Assembly (NCBI RefSeq): GCF_006517255.1
Contig: NZ_CP041185.1
Location: 5,270,001 to 5,334,000 of the forward strand
DNA from: Janthinobacterium tructae
Lineage (GTDB): Bacteria > Pseudomonadota > Gammaproteobacteria > Burkholderiales > Burkholderiaceae_D
Direction: 5' to 3'
Length of the DNA stretch: 64,000 nt
Shown piece after piece: positions 50,018-58,594 of this stretch. The notes under the pieces were generated by a model. That model saw only the letters and a list, made by a program, of their open reading frames with translations. It did no database searches and was not told the DNA's origin. The stretch's first letter is position 1, and every line of letters starts with the position of its first letter. A program made the translations under genes and the position numbers.

Positions 50018-50479
50018 TCAGGCGCCCAGCCACGGCAGCCCCGCCTTGCACCAGCCGCCGATCTGCTTGCGGTGGCCGTCGGCATCCTTGTCGCCCTCAA
50101 AACCTTCGAGGATGTCGAAGCAGTTCACGTAGCCGTGCTCGGTCGCCAGCTTGGCCGCATGGCGTGAACGCACGCCGGAGCGGCACAGGAACAGCAGCAC
50201 CTCGTCTTTGCCGGCCTGGGCAGCCAGTTGCGCGAGGAAGTCGGGATTTGGTACGCCGCCCGGATACGTGGCCCATTGCACCGCACCATGCTGGGTATCG
50301 GCGATGTCGACCCGGCCGACCCAGTCGCGCTCGGCATTCGTGCGCACATCGATGAGCTTTGCAGCGGCATCGCCTTGCAGCAAGTCATACGCTTCCTGCG
50401 GCGTGACGGCGCCGGCATACGGCGTACCTTCATTGGCCCGGCTGCGGGCGGTGGTCAGGATGTCGGCGGCGGTAGTCAT
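50018..50479 (-). CDS. Rhodanese-like domain protein
   Basis: 153 residues with a single rhodanese domain. The active-site loop is CRSGVRS with Cys99, preceded by KDEVLLFL; LIDVRTNAERDWVG is the domain start. No signal peptide, so cytoplasmic. It may carry persulfide sulfur, but the acceptor is unknown. It is divergent from glnA. Confidence 0.9.
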   Translation of the reverse strand: MTTAADILTTARSRANEGTPYAGAVTPQEAYDLLQGDAAAKLIDVRTNAERDWVGRVDIADTQHGAVQWATYPGGVPNPDFLAQLAAQAGKDEVLLFLCRSGVRSRHAAKLATEHGYVNCFDILEGFEGDKDADGHRKQIGGWCKAGLPWLGA

Positions 50480-50604
50480 GGCGTCCTCGATGAAAGTGGG
50501 GTGGTGTGGTCGATTATAGTGCGCCGTCCGCGCCCCGCAAATGGGAAGTCACGCTGCGCGGTGGATGCACCACAAGAAGGCATTTTTTAGAAATGCGCAT
50601 AAAA

Positions 50605-50621
50605 TGCACGATAATGGTGCG
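50605..50621 (+). promoter_or_regulatory. NtrC-binding site 1 upstream of glnA
   Basis: TGCACGATAATGGTGCG fits the NtrC consensus TGCAC-N7-GTGCA at all but the last base. It lies 128 nt upstream of the predicted -24 element. The rest of the 384-nt rhodanese-glnA gap holds a second site and a sigma-54 promoter but no gene. Confidence 0.75.
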
Positions 50622-50633
50622 TTATTCATTTTT

Positions 50634-50650
50634 TGCACTTGCATAGTGCA
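50634..50650 (+). promoter_or_regulatory. NtrC-binding site 2 upstream of glnA
   Basis: TGCACTTGCATAGTGCA is a perfect TGCAC-N7-GTGCA dyad, 99 nt upstream of the -24 element and one helical repeat set away from site 1 (29 nt centre to centre). Paired sites are typical for cooperative NtrC binding. Confidence 0.82.
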
Positions 50651-50748
50651 TTCTTGAATGACTCAAACTCAGCAGGAAAATCGCGGGCAGGAAAACTTTC
50701 ACAGGGATGGCAGTCATTTTGTTGTTGGCGCCAGGGCGCTTCTGAAGC

Positions 50749-50764
50749 TGGCATGGAATCTGCT
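50749..50764 (+). promoter_or_regulatory. Sigma-54 promoter of glnA
   Basis: TGGCATGGAATCTGCT matches the -24/-12 consensus TGGCAYG-N4-YTGCW with correct GG-GC spacing. It is 100 nt upstream of the glnA start, giving a leader of nearly 90 nt. Confidence 0.82.
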
Positions 50765-50863
50765 ATGATCCTTATGAGTTTTGGTGGCACGCAATGTTTG
50801 CTTCGCTTCATCAGCCCAGACGCATTAAGGTCGGCTCACCCCACATTCATTTAGGAGATACGC

Positions 50864-52279
50864 ATGGCAATGACAGCCGCAGAAGTCTTGAAGATGGTAG
50901 AAGAAAACGAAGTCAAATTCGTTGATTTCCGCTTTGCTGATACCCGTGGCAAAGAGCAGCACGTGACGGTTCCCGTGTCGCACTTCGACATGGACAAATT
51001 CGAGTCGGGCCACGCCTTTGACGGTTCTTCGATCGCTGGCTGGAAAGGCATCGAAGCGTCCGACATGATCTTGCTGCCGGATCCAAACACGGCCAATATC
51101 GACCCGTTCATGGAAGAAACGACCCTGTTCATGCAGTGCGACGTGATCGAACCGTCGGACGGCAAGGGCTATGACCGCGACCCGCGCTCGATCGCGAAAC
51201 GCGCCGAAGCCTACCTGAAATCGTCGGGCATGGGCGACACCGCCTACTTCGGCCCTGAGCCAGAATTCTTCATCTTCGACAGCGTGCGCTGGAAGATCGA
51301 CATGTCGGGCTGCTTCGTCAAGATCGGTTCGGACGAAGGTTCGTGGTCGACCGGCAAGGACATCGAAGGCGGCAACAGCGGCCACCGTCCTACCGTCAAG
51401 GGCGGCTACTTCCCAGTGCCACCAGTAGACAGCTTCCAGGACATGCGTTCGGAAATGTGCCTGATCCTGGAGTCCTTGGGCATCCCGGTTGAGGTACATC
51501 ATCACGAAGTCGCTGGCGCAGGCCAGAATGAAATCGGTACCCGCTTCTCGACCCTGGTCGAGCGCGCCGACTGGACGCAAAACCTGAAATACGTGGTGTG
51601 GAACGTGGCGCACAGCTATGGCAAGACCGCCACCTTCATGCCGAAACCTATCGTTGGCGACAACGGTTCGGGCATGCACGTGCATCAATCCGTATGGAAA
51701 GATGGCAAAAACCTGTTCGCTGGCGACGGCTATGCCGGCCTGTCCGATTTCGCCCTGTACTACATCGGCGGCATCATCAAGCACGCCAAGGCACTGAACG
51801 CGATCACCAATCCGGGCACCAACTCGTACAAGCGTCTGGTACCAGGCTACGAAGCTCCAGTGAAACTGGCGTACTCGGCGAAAAACCGTTCCGCCTCGAT
51901 CCGTATTCCGCACGTGGCCAATCCAAAAGGCCGCCGCGTGGAAGCGCGCTTCCCGGATCCACTGGCGAACCCGTACCTGTGCTTCGCCGCACTGCTGATG
52001 GCTGGCCTGGACGGCGTTGCCAACAAGATCCATCCGGGCGAAGCCGCCTCGAAAGATCTGTACCATCTGCCGCCAGAAGAAGACGCGCTGATCCCGACCG
52101 TGTGCGCTTCGCTGGAAGAAGCACTGGAAGCCCTGGACAAGGACCGCGAGTTCCTGACCCGTGGCGGCGTGTTCAGCGATTCCATGATCGACGCTTACCT
52201 GGAACTGAAAATGCAGGACGTGCAGCGCATGCGCATGACCACGCATCCTGCCGAGTTCGACATGTACTACTCGCTGTAA
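50864..52279 (+). CDS. glnA: Glutamine synthetase type I GlnA
   Basis: Makes glutamine from glutamate, ammonia and ATP. 471 residues, the length of the dodecameric GSI-beta type. The N-terminal [18 protein letters not shown], the catalytic [24 protein letters not shown] and the adenylylation loop [10 protein letters not shown] with Tyr400 are all present, so activity should be controlled by GlnE. AGGAG precedes the ATG. Transcription is expected from the NtrC-dependent sigma-54 promoter upstream, with ntrBC close downstream. Confidence 0.97.
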   Translation: MAMTAAEVLKMVEENEVKFVDFRFADTRGKEQHVTVPVSHFDMDKFESGHAFDGSSIAGWKGIEASDMILLPDPNTANIDPFMEETTLFMQCDVIEPSDGKGYDRDPRSIAKRAEAYLKSSGMGDTAYFGPEPEFFIFDSVRWKIDMSGCFVKIGSDEGSWSTGKDIEGGNSGHRPTVKGGYFPVPPVDSFQDMRSEMCLILESLGIPVEVHHHEVAGAGQNEIGTRFSTLVERADWTQNLKYVVWNVAHSYGKTATFMPKPIVGDNGSGMHVHQSVWKDGKNLFAGDGYAGLSDFALYYIGGIIKHAKALNAITNPGTNSYKRLVPGYEAPVKLAYSAKNRSASIRIPHVANPKGRRVEARFPDPLANPYLCFAALLMAGLDGVANKIHPGEAASKDLYHLPPEEDALIPTVCASLEEALEALDKDREFLTRGGVFSDSMIDAYLELKMQDVQRMRMTTHPAEFDMYYSL

Positions 52280-52312
52280 TGGCGCCATGCCGGCAACTTG
52301 CCGGTAGTGAAT

Positions 52313-52352
52313 AAAAAACGCGGGTGAGGCGATGGTCTTGCCCGCGTTTTTT
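52313..52352 (+). terminator. glnA terminator
   Basis: Stem AAAAAACGCGGG/CCCGCGTTTTTT with a 16-nt loop, 34 nt after the glnA stop. Confidence 0.85.
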
Positions 52353-52424
52353 GTTATGGCGTCACTGGGCGGTGTTGTATAGTCGGCCCAGGAACGATGC
52401 GGCACGAGCCGACAGGAGTGAAGA

Positions 52425-52934
52425 TTGACCAAGCATTACAGAATGGCGCTGATGGCAGGATTGCTGGGCGCGGCGGCACAGGCGCACGGGCAGCTGTATG
52501 TGTGCGCCGATGCGCAAGGACACAAGACGTACACGGACAAGCGGGCTGGCGCGCATTGCCAGCTGCTCGATTTACCGGGCGCCATGACGGAGCCGCCACG
52601 CAAGACGGCGCCGCTGGCCGGTGCGCCTGCGCGGCCCGCCACGCAGGCGGTGGCCACGGCGGTGCCTGCCGCTGGCGCGTTTCCCAAGGTCGATGGCGCC
52701 GAGCAACGGGCGCGCGACCTGGACCGGCGCCAGATCCTGCAGGACGAATTGCGCAGCGAAGAGCAGAAACTGGCGGCCCAGCGCCTGGAGTTCAACGAGG
52801 GCCAGCCTGAACGCCAGGGCAATGAACGCAACTATGCCAAGTATCAGGAAAGAGCGGCGCAGTTGAAAGAGAATATCAACCGGACCCAGCAGAACGTCGA
52901 GGCCCTGAAACGCGAGATTGCGAATATTCGGTAA
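52425..52934 (+). CDS. DUF4124-type exported protein with coiled-coil C terminus
   Basis: 169 residues from a TTG start with AGGAG 7 nt upstream. After a signal peptide the motif QLYVCADAQGHKTYTDKRAG is typical of DUF4124. A low-complexity Ala/Pro linker leads to a charged coiled coil (EEQKLAAQRLEFNE..NRTQQNVEALKREIANIR). The protein is probably periplasmic. It sits between glnA and ntrB, 5 nt before ntrB, an arrangement seen in Burkholderiales, but its part in nitrogen control is unknown. Confidence 0.75.
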   Translation: MTKHYRMALMAGLLGAAAQAHGQLYVCADAQGHKTYTDKRAGAHCQLLDLPGAMTEPPRKTAPLAGAPARPATQAVATAVPAAGAFPKVDGAEQRARDLDRRQILQDELRSEEQKLAAQRLEFNEGQPERQGNERNYAKYQERAAQLKENINRTQQNVEALKREIANIR

Positions 52935-52939
52935 AGTAC

Positions 52940-54028
52940 ATGACAATAGACAACCATTCCAGCCGTCCCGCCCACCTGGCCGGTCTTGATTTGCTCGCTT
53001 CGGCCGTGATCCTGCTCGACGGCGACGGCCGCATCAGCTATGCCAACGCGGCGGCGGAAAACCTGCTGGAAAGCTCATTGAAGGCCCTGTCGCGGCAAAA
53101 GCTGACGGCGCTGTTCCTCAACCCCGAGGAGCTGGCCGGGATTTGCGCGCAGGCGCTGGAACACAAGTTTTCCGATTTGCGCCAGGACCTGAGCCTGGAA
53201 CGCCTGGGGCGCGAGCCGCTGCGCGTGCACAGCATCGTCAGCGCGCTCGACGCGCCACGCGACGGCGTGCTGATCGAGCTGCGCGAAAACGTGCAGCAAT
53301 TAAAACTCGACCGCGAGGAGCGCATCCTCGATCAGAGCCAGGTCAACAAGGAGCTGATCCGCAACCTGGCACATGAAATCAAGAACCCGCTGGGCGGCAT
53401 CCGCGGCGCGGCGCAGCTGCTGGAGCTGGAACTGCCGGCCCTGCACCTGAGCGAGCTGCGCGAATACACGCAAGTCATCATCAAGGAAGCGGATCGCCTG
53501 CAAACCCTGGTCGACCGCCTGCTGGCGCCGCACCGCCGCCCGCACATCGTGGGCGACGTGAATATCCACGAAGTGTGCGAGCGCGTGCGCAGCCTGATCC
53601 TGGCCGAGTTTCCCAGCGGCCTGACCATTTCGCGCGATTATGATGCGTCGATTCCCGAGTTTCGCGGCGACAAGGAGCAATTGATACAGACCGTGCTCAA
53701 CATCGCGCACAACGCGGCGCAGGCGCTGGCCGAGCGCATCGAAGCGGGCGATGCGGAGCTGATTTTCAAGACGCGCGTGGCGCGCCAGGTGACCTTGGCC
53801 AAGGTCCGCTACAACCTGGCATTAGACTTGCATATCATTGACAATGGACCGGGCATCGCACCCCAGATCCGTGACCGGATTTTCTACCCGCTGGTGTCGG
53901 GCAGGGATGGCGGCAGCGGGCTGGGACTGACCTTGGCGCAAACCTTCGTGCAACAGCACCTGGGTGTGATCGAGTGCGAAAGCCGGCCTGGATACACCGA
54001 TTTCAGGATCGTTCTCCCCTTGCCATAA
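52940..54028 (+). CDS. ntrB: Nitrogen regulation sensor kinase NtrB
   Basis: 362 residues. A PAS domain (residues 10-120) precedes the H box LAHEIKNPLGG with His145, and the ATPase region has DNGPGIAPQIRDRIFYPLVSGRDGGSGLGLTLA. It phosphorylates or dephosphorylates NtrC under control of PII. No membrane helix, so cytoplasmic. Followed by ntrC after 48 nt. Confidence 0.95.
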   Translation: MTIDNHSSRPAHLAGLDLLASAVILLDGDGRISYANAAAENLLESSLKALSRQKLTALFLNPEELAGICAQALEHKFSDLRQDLSLERLGREPLRVHSIVSALDAPRDGVLIELRENVQQLKLDREERILDQSQVNKELIRNLAHEIKNPLGGIRGAAQLLELELPALHLSELREYTQVIIKEADRLQTLVDRLLAPHRRPHIVGDVNIHEVCERVRSLILAEFPSGLTISRDYDASIPEFRGDKEQLIQTVLNIAHNAAQALAERIEAGDAELIFKTRVARQVTLAKVRYNLALDLHIIDNGPGIAPQIRDRIFYPLVSGRDGGSGLGLTLAQTFVQQHLGVIECESRPGYTDFRIVLPLP

Positions 54029-54076
54029 GCGAGGAAGTATCCCACCCATGAAATCCATTGCGGGACGCACACACTA

Positions 54077-55567
54077 ATGAAGCCAATCTGGATAGTTGAC
54101 GACGACGAATCAATCCGCTGGGTGCTGGAAAAAGCCCTGGCGCGGGAAAACCTCGCCACCAAGAGTTTTGCCAATGCGCGCGACGCCATCGCGGCACTGG
54201 AATTTGACACGCCGCAAGTGCTCGTGTCTGATATCCGCATGCCGGGCGCCTCCGGCCTGGAATTGCTGCAGACGGTCAAGTCGCGCTTTCCCGGCTTGCC
54301 GGTCATCATCATCACGGCCTTTTCCGACCTCGATTCGGCCGTCGCGGCCTTCCAGGGCGGCGCCTTCGAATACCTGGCCAAACCGTTTGACATCGACAAG
54401 GCTGTCGAGCTGATCCGCCGCGCGCTGGAAGAGAGCCTGCGCGAGACCAGCGTCGAATCGGGCCCGTCTGAAACGCCGGAAATCCTCGGCCAGGCGCCGG
54501 CCATGCAGGAAGTCTTCCGCGCCATCGGCCGTCTGTCTCAATCGAATGTGACGGTGCTCATCACGGGCGAATCGGGTTCCGGCAAGGAGCTCGTGGCGCG
54601 TGCGCTGCACAAGCACAGTCCGCGCGCGGCGCAGCCCTTCATTGCCCTGAATACGGCGGCGATCCCGAAGGATTTGCTGGAGTCCGAATTGTTCGGCCAT
54701 GAACGCGGGGCATTTACGGGCGCTCAGACGACGCGCCGGGGCCGCTTCGAGCAAGCCGAGAACGGCACTTTGTTCCTTGATGAAATCGGCGACATGCCGT
54801 TCGACTTGCAGACGCGCTTGCTGCGCGTGCTGTCCGATGGCCATTTCTATCGCGTCGGCGGGCACCAGCCGATGAAGGCCAACGTGCGCGTCATTACGGC
54901 CACGCACCAGAACCTCGAGCAGCGCGTGCGCGACGGCCTGTTCCGTGAAGACTTGTATCACCGCCTGAACGTGATCCGGCTGCGCCTGCCCAGTTTGCGG
55001 GAGCGGCGCGAGGATATCCCCATCCTGGTGCGCCACTTTCTGGTGCAAAGCGCGCGCCAGCTGGGCGTGGAAGCCAAGCGCATGAGCGAACCGACGATGC
55101 AATTTCTCAGCGGCCTCGATTTGCCCGGCAATGTGCGCCAGCTGGAAAACCTGTGCAACTGGATCACCGTGATGGCGCCGGGCCAGACGGTGGAAATCAA
55201 GGACTTGCCGCTGGAATTGACGCAGGGGCAGAGCGATGGCGCGGCCACTGCAGCGGCGGGCGAAGCGCCGACGCCGGCCGTGGCTCATCCGCATGGCGGC
55301 CAGGTCTTCGAAGCGGCCGCGCCTGCCACCGGTGCGCCGCCGGGCTGGATCGGCCTGCTGGAATTACAGGCGGCCGGCATGCTGGGCGCCGGGCAGCAGG
55401 AAGTCATGGCCGTGCTGGGACGGCAATTCGAGTCGGCCCTGATCAAGACGGCGCTCAAGCATACGCACGGGCGCAAGAACGACGCCGCCGTGCGCCTGGG
55501 CATCGGCCGCAACACCATCACCCGCAAGATCTCCGAACTGGGCATCGACGGCGCCAAAGACGATTGA
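54077..55567 (+). CDS. ntrC: Nitrogen regulation response regulator NtrC
   Basis: 496 residues. A receiver domain with Asp52 ([10 protein letters not shown]), an AAA+ sigma-54 activation domain with Walker A GESGSGK (164-170) and GAFTGA (211-216), and a C-terminal Fis-type helix-turn-helix ([18 protein letters not shown]). It activates sigma-54 promoters in nitrogen limitation; the paired sites and -24/-12 element upstream of glnA are obvious targets. A Gly/Ala/Pro-rich linker precedes the DNA-binding part. Confidence 0.96.
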   Translation: MKPIWIVDDDESIRWVLEKALARENLATKSFANARDAIAALEFDTPQVLVSDIRMPGASGLELLQTVKSRFPGLPVIIITAFSDLDSAVAAFQGGAFEYLAKPFDIDKAVELIRRALEESLRETSVESGPSETPEILGQAPAMQEVFRAIGRLSQSNVTVLITGESGSGKELVARALHKHSPRAAQPFIALNTAAIPKDLLESELFGHERGAFTGAQTTRRGRFEQAENGTLFLDEIGDMPFDLQTRLLRVLSDGHFYRVGGHQPMKANVRVITATHQNLEQRVRDGLFREDLYHRLNVIRLRLPSLRERREDIPILVRHFLVQSARQLGVEAKRMSEPTMQFLSGLDLPGNVRQLENLCNWITVMAPGQTVEIKDLPLELTQGQSDGAATAAAGEAPTPAVAHPHGGQVFEAAAPATGAPPGWIGLLELQAAGMLGAGQQEVMAVLGRQFESALIKTALKHTHGRKNDAAVRLGIGRNTITRKISELGIDGAKDD

Positions 55568-55576
55568 TCTATCTTC

Positions 55577-55600
55577 CGGACGGGACGTCTGTCCCGTCCG
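55577..55600 (+). terminator. Hairpin after ntrC
   Basis: Perfect 10-bp stem CGGACGGGAC/GTCCCGTCCG with loop GTCT, 9 nt after the ntrC stop. No T run follows, so termination is uncertain. Confidence 0.45.
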
Positions 55601-55718
55601 CATTCCCTCCCGGCGTTTCTTGCACGCCACAACACCCACAACACCCACAGCAGGCGATAAGGTAAGCTGGCGCCTGCCGGGCTGTTTCGTCCGGTCTTAA
55701 CTTTCATTGTGGAACTGT

Positions 55719-56684
55719 ATGCTGATTAACTGCGTGGCCTATCAGGATGGCAAAAAACTGGCCGACTTGCCGATTGACGATATCAGCGATTACGTCGAGC
55801 GCCCCGACTGTTTCGTCTGGGTAGCCCTGCTCGACGCCACGCCGGACGAGCTGAAACAGATGCAGCACGAATTTTGCCTGCATGAACTGGCGGTGGAAGA
55901 CGCGCAGCGCGGACACCAGCGACCGAAGATCGAGGAGTATGGCGACTCCCTGTTTGCCGTGGTGAAAACCGTGGAAATGGTCGAGAACGAACTGGTCATG
56001 GGTGAAGTCGACATCTTTGTCGGTGCCAATTACGTGCTCTCGTCACGCAGCAACAGCTCGCAAGGTTTTCTTGGCGTGCGTGCGCGCGCCGAGCGCGAAC
56101 CACACTTGCTGCGCCAGGGCTCGGCCTTCGTGCTGTACGCGCTGATGGACGCCGTCGTCGACCGTTACTTTCCCGTGCTCGATGCGCTGGAATCGGAGCT
56201 GGAACTGATCGAGGACCGCATCTTCGACCGGGGCACCGAGCGCGACAATATCGAACGGCTGTACCAATTGAAACGCAAAGTCATGGTCTTGCGCCACGTA
56301 GTGGCGCCCCTGATGGAAGCGGTGGGCAAGCTGCACGGCGGGAGGGTGCCGCCGTTGTGCCACGATACCCAGGAGTATTTCCGCGACGTGCACGATCATC
56401 TGGCGCGCATCAACGGCACGCTCGACACCATCCGCGACACCATCAGCACGGCCATCCAGGTGAATCTGTCGATGGTGGCCATCGACGAGAGCGAAGTGAA
56501 CAAGCAGTTGGCGGCCTGGGCGGCTATTTTCGCCGTATTCACCGCGTTTGCCGGCGTGTGGGGCATGAACTTCAAGTTCATGCCGGAGCTGGACTGGCAA
56601 TACGGCTATCCCGTGGCCGTGGGACTGATGAGTTGTGTCTGCGGTTATATGTATTACTTGTTCAAGCGTTCCGGCTGGCTATAA
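55719..56684 (+). CDS. corA: CorA-family magnesium/divalent cation transporter
   Basis: 321 residues. A long acidic cytoplasmic domain is followed by two C-terminal helices with the signature GMN (282-284, WGMNFKFMPEL) between them. The family forms pentameric channels for Mg2+, Co2+ or Ni2+. The ATG at 55719 is chosen over a GTG four codons upstream; the GGA before it is a weak ribosome-binding site. It is a single gene between ntrC and the histidine kinase. Confidence 0.93.
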   Translation: MLINCVAYQDGKKLADLPIDDISDYVERPDCFVWVALLDATPDELKQMQHEFCLHELAVEDAQRGHQRPKIEEYGDSLFAVVKTVEMVENELVMGEVDIFVGANYVLSSRSNSSQGFLGVRARAEREPHLLRQGSAFVLYALMDAVVDRYFPVLDALESELELIEDRIFDRGTERDNIERLYQLKRKVMVLRHVVAPLMEAVGKLHGGRVPPLCHDTQEYFRDVHDHLARINGTLDTIRDTISTAIQVNLSMVAIDESEVNKQLAAWAAIFAVFTAFAGVWGMNFKFMPELDWQYGYPVAVGLMSCVCGYMYYLFKRSGWL

Positions 56685-56818
56685 AAAATTCCTGCGTATC
56701 TGTATTATTAAACAATAGCCAGGGGTACAATCGCGGCAGGTCCGCTCGGGCGGGCCATGGCTGAGGGGTGCCACGCCGGCAGGTTGGCTGGCGCTTCCAA
56801 TGCTGCGCAGGAGCATTC

Positions 56819-58201
56819 ATGAGTATTCCGTTGTTTGATGTGAATTCGCGAGAACCCCTGTTCGATCCCGAGCAGCGACGCACCTTGGCGGAAGCGGCCC
56901 TGCGCTCGATTACGGCCTCGACGGCGCGCGCCCGTGGCGACGACTTCCTGCGCATCCTCGTCAAGGACCTGGCCGAAGCGCTCGACGTGCACTATGTGAT
57001 CGCCGGACGCCTGGTGCACATGGACGATGGCAGCGAAGGCATCCGCACGCTGGCCCTGTGGGGCGGCGACGGCTACCAGCCGAATATCGAATACAGCCTG
57101 CAGCACACGCCTTGCCAGGACGTAAGCTGCCAGAGCATGTGTTTTCATGGCAGCGACATCCAGCGTCGCTTTCCATTCGATAGCCTGCTGGTCGACATGC
57201 AGGCGGAAAGCTATGTCGGCATGCCGCTGATCGATACCGAAGGCAAGACCCTGGGCATTCTGTCGGCCATCGACACGCGTCCCATCGATGAAAACAAGCG
57301 CTTGCTGGCCTTGCTGCTGTTGTCGATCTTTTCGGCCCGCGGCGCGGCCGAGCTGCAGCACCAGGAGCGCACGCAGCAGCTGGAGGAAATCGTGCGCGTG
57401 CGTACCGAATCGCTGCTGGTGGCGCAAGCGAACCTGATCGAGCAGGAACAGATGGCGGCCCTCGGTTCGCTGGTGGCGGGTGTCTCGCATGAAGTCAACA
57501 CGCCTATCGGCGTGGCGCTGACGGCGGCGTCGAGCATGAGCAGCTATGCCGACCAGCTGGTGCAGCTGCTGGGCGGCGCCAAGGTCAGCCGCGCCGAACT
57601 GATCGACATTGCCGAATCGCTCAAAGGCGCGGCGGCCTTGATTGAGCGCAACCTGGCGCGCGCGGCCGACCTGATCGGCAATTTCAAGCAGCTGGCCGTG
57701 GACCAGGTCAGCGAATACGTGGCCGACCTGGCGCTGCACGACTATGTGCACGGCCTGGTGTCGGCGCACAGTCCGGAACTGCGCAAGGCGGCGCTGGGCG
57801 TGGAACTCGATATCGCGCCCGATTGCCATGTGCGCCTGGCGGCCGGGAAATTGTCGCAAATCCTCTCGAACCTGCTGATGAACAGCGCCCGCCACGGCTA
57901 TCCGCAGGGCGGGCCGGGGCGCATCACGATACGCGCGCGCATCGAGGCGGACGCGGATGATGCGGCCTTGCGCTGGCTGCTGCTGGAGTTTTCCGACGAT
58001 GGCGTCGGCCTGGCGCCCGCCGTGCGCGAGCATATGTTTGAACCGTTCTTCACCACCAAGCGGGGCCAGGGCGGCTCCGGCCTGGGCATGCATATCGTCT
58101 ACACCATCGTGCAACAACTGGGTGGTCAGGTGTGCGCCATCGATTGCGTTCCCGGCTGTCATATACAGATCAGACTGCCGCTGGCCTCTCCGCAGGCGTG
58201 A
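56819..58201 (+). CDS. Orphan GAF-domain sensor histidine kinase
   Basis: 460 residues. A GAF domain covers about residues 25-180 and contains HTPCQDVSCQSMCFHG (Cys99, Cys104, Cys108). A short coiled coil leads to the H box GVSHEVNTPIG (His224) and an HATPase domain with NLLMNSARHGY, DDGVGL and GGSGLGMHIVYTIV. No membrane helix, so cytoplasmic. AGGAG precedes the ATG. There is no response regulator next to it. The Cys group could hold a metal or sense redox state; this is inferred. Confidence 0.87.
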   Translation: MSIPLFDVNSREPLFDPEQRRTLAEAALRSITASTARARGDDFLRILVKDLAEALDVHYVIAGRLVHMDDGSEGIRTLALWGGDGYQPNIEYSLQHTPCQDVSCQSMCFHGSDIQRRFPFDSLLVDMQAESYVGMPLIDTEGKTLGILSAIDTRPIDENKRLLALLLLSIFSARGAAELQHQERTQQLEEIVRVRTESLLVAQANLIEQEQMAALGSLVAGVSHEVNTPIGVALTAASSMSSYADQLVQLLGGAKVSRAELIDIAESLKGAAALIERNLARAADLIGNFKQLAVDQVSEYVADLALHDYVHGLVSAHSPELRKAALGVELDIAPDCHVRLAAGKLSQILSNLLMNSARHGYPQGGPGRITIRARIEADADDAALRWLLLEFSDDGVGLAPAVREHMFEPFFTTKRGQGGSGLGMHIVYTIVQQLGGQVCAIDCVPGCHIQIRLPLASPQA

Positions 58202-58594
58202 AAAAACCTCACTGACATAGTGCAGCGACGCTGATTCCTGGTGCATACCGTACACCATCATTGTGCAAAACAGTATTACTGAATTATAAATTGTTGTTTT
58301 TTATTCCTGCGCTCAGTACATCGTTGACACCTTCCAATTCCGCGTGTTTTGATGGCTCATTAAGGTTCAGTTTGCCGATGGCAGCTGGGCCTTTAACCGG
58401 TAGTGGCACGGCGGCCATGCATCATTCATTAAATTCGGGAAACCCTTTGGCGGAAGCCTGAATACGGTTTTCATAGCGATAAGAATGTTAATGAGCAGAT
58501 AGCCGCCCTGCACGGAGCGCCGCATCCGTAGTTCAGTGGCGCCGAGTTTACATGATAATAATGCAACATAAAACTATATCAAAGGGAGTTTGCA
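58202..58594. other. Intergenic region upstream of a TonB receptor
   Basis: 393 nt, AT-richer than the flanking genes. It presumably holds the receptor promoter, but no convincing hexamer pair or Fur-type box stands out. AAAGGGAG precedes the receptor start. No gene is seen. Confidence 0.5.

Noticed and set aside
50769-50796. TGGCACGCAATGTTTGC as a second sigma-54 promoter of glnA
   Set aside because: The GG to GC spacing is two bases too long for sigma-54; the element at 50749-50764 has exact spacing.
50626-50811. 61-codon minus-strand ORF upstream of glnA
   Set aside because: It covers the NtrC site and the sigma-54 promoter and has no family pattern; the regulatory reading explains the region better.
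55611-55660. Short CAACACCCA direct repeats between ntrC and corA
   Set aside because: Only two short copies in a simple-sequence stretch; no array or regular spacing.
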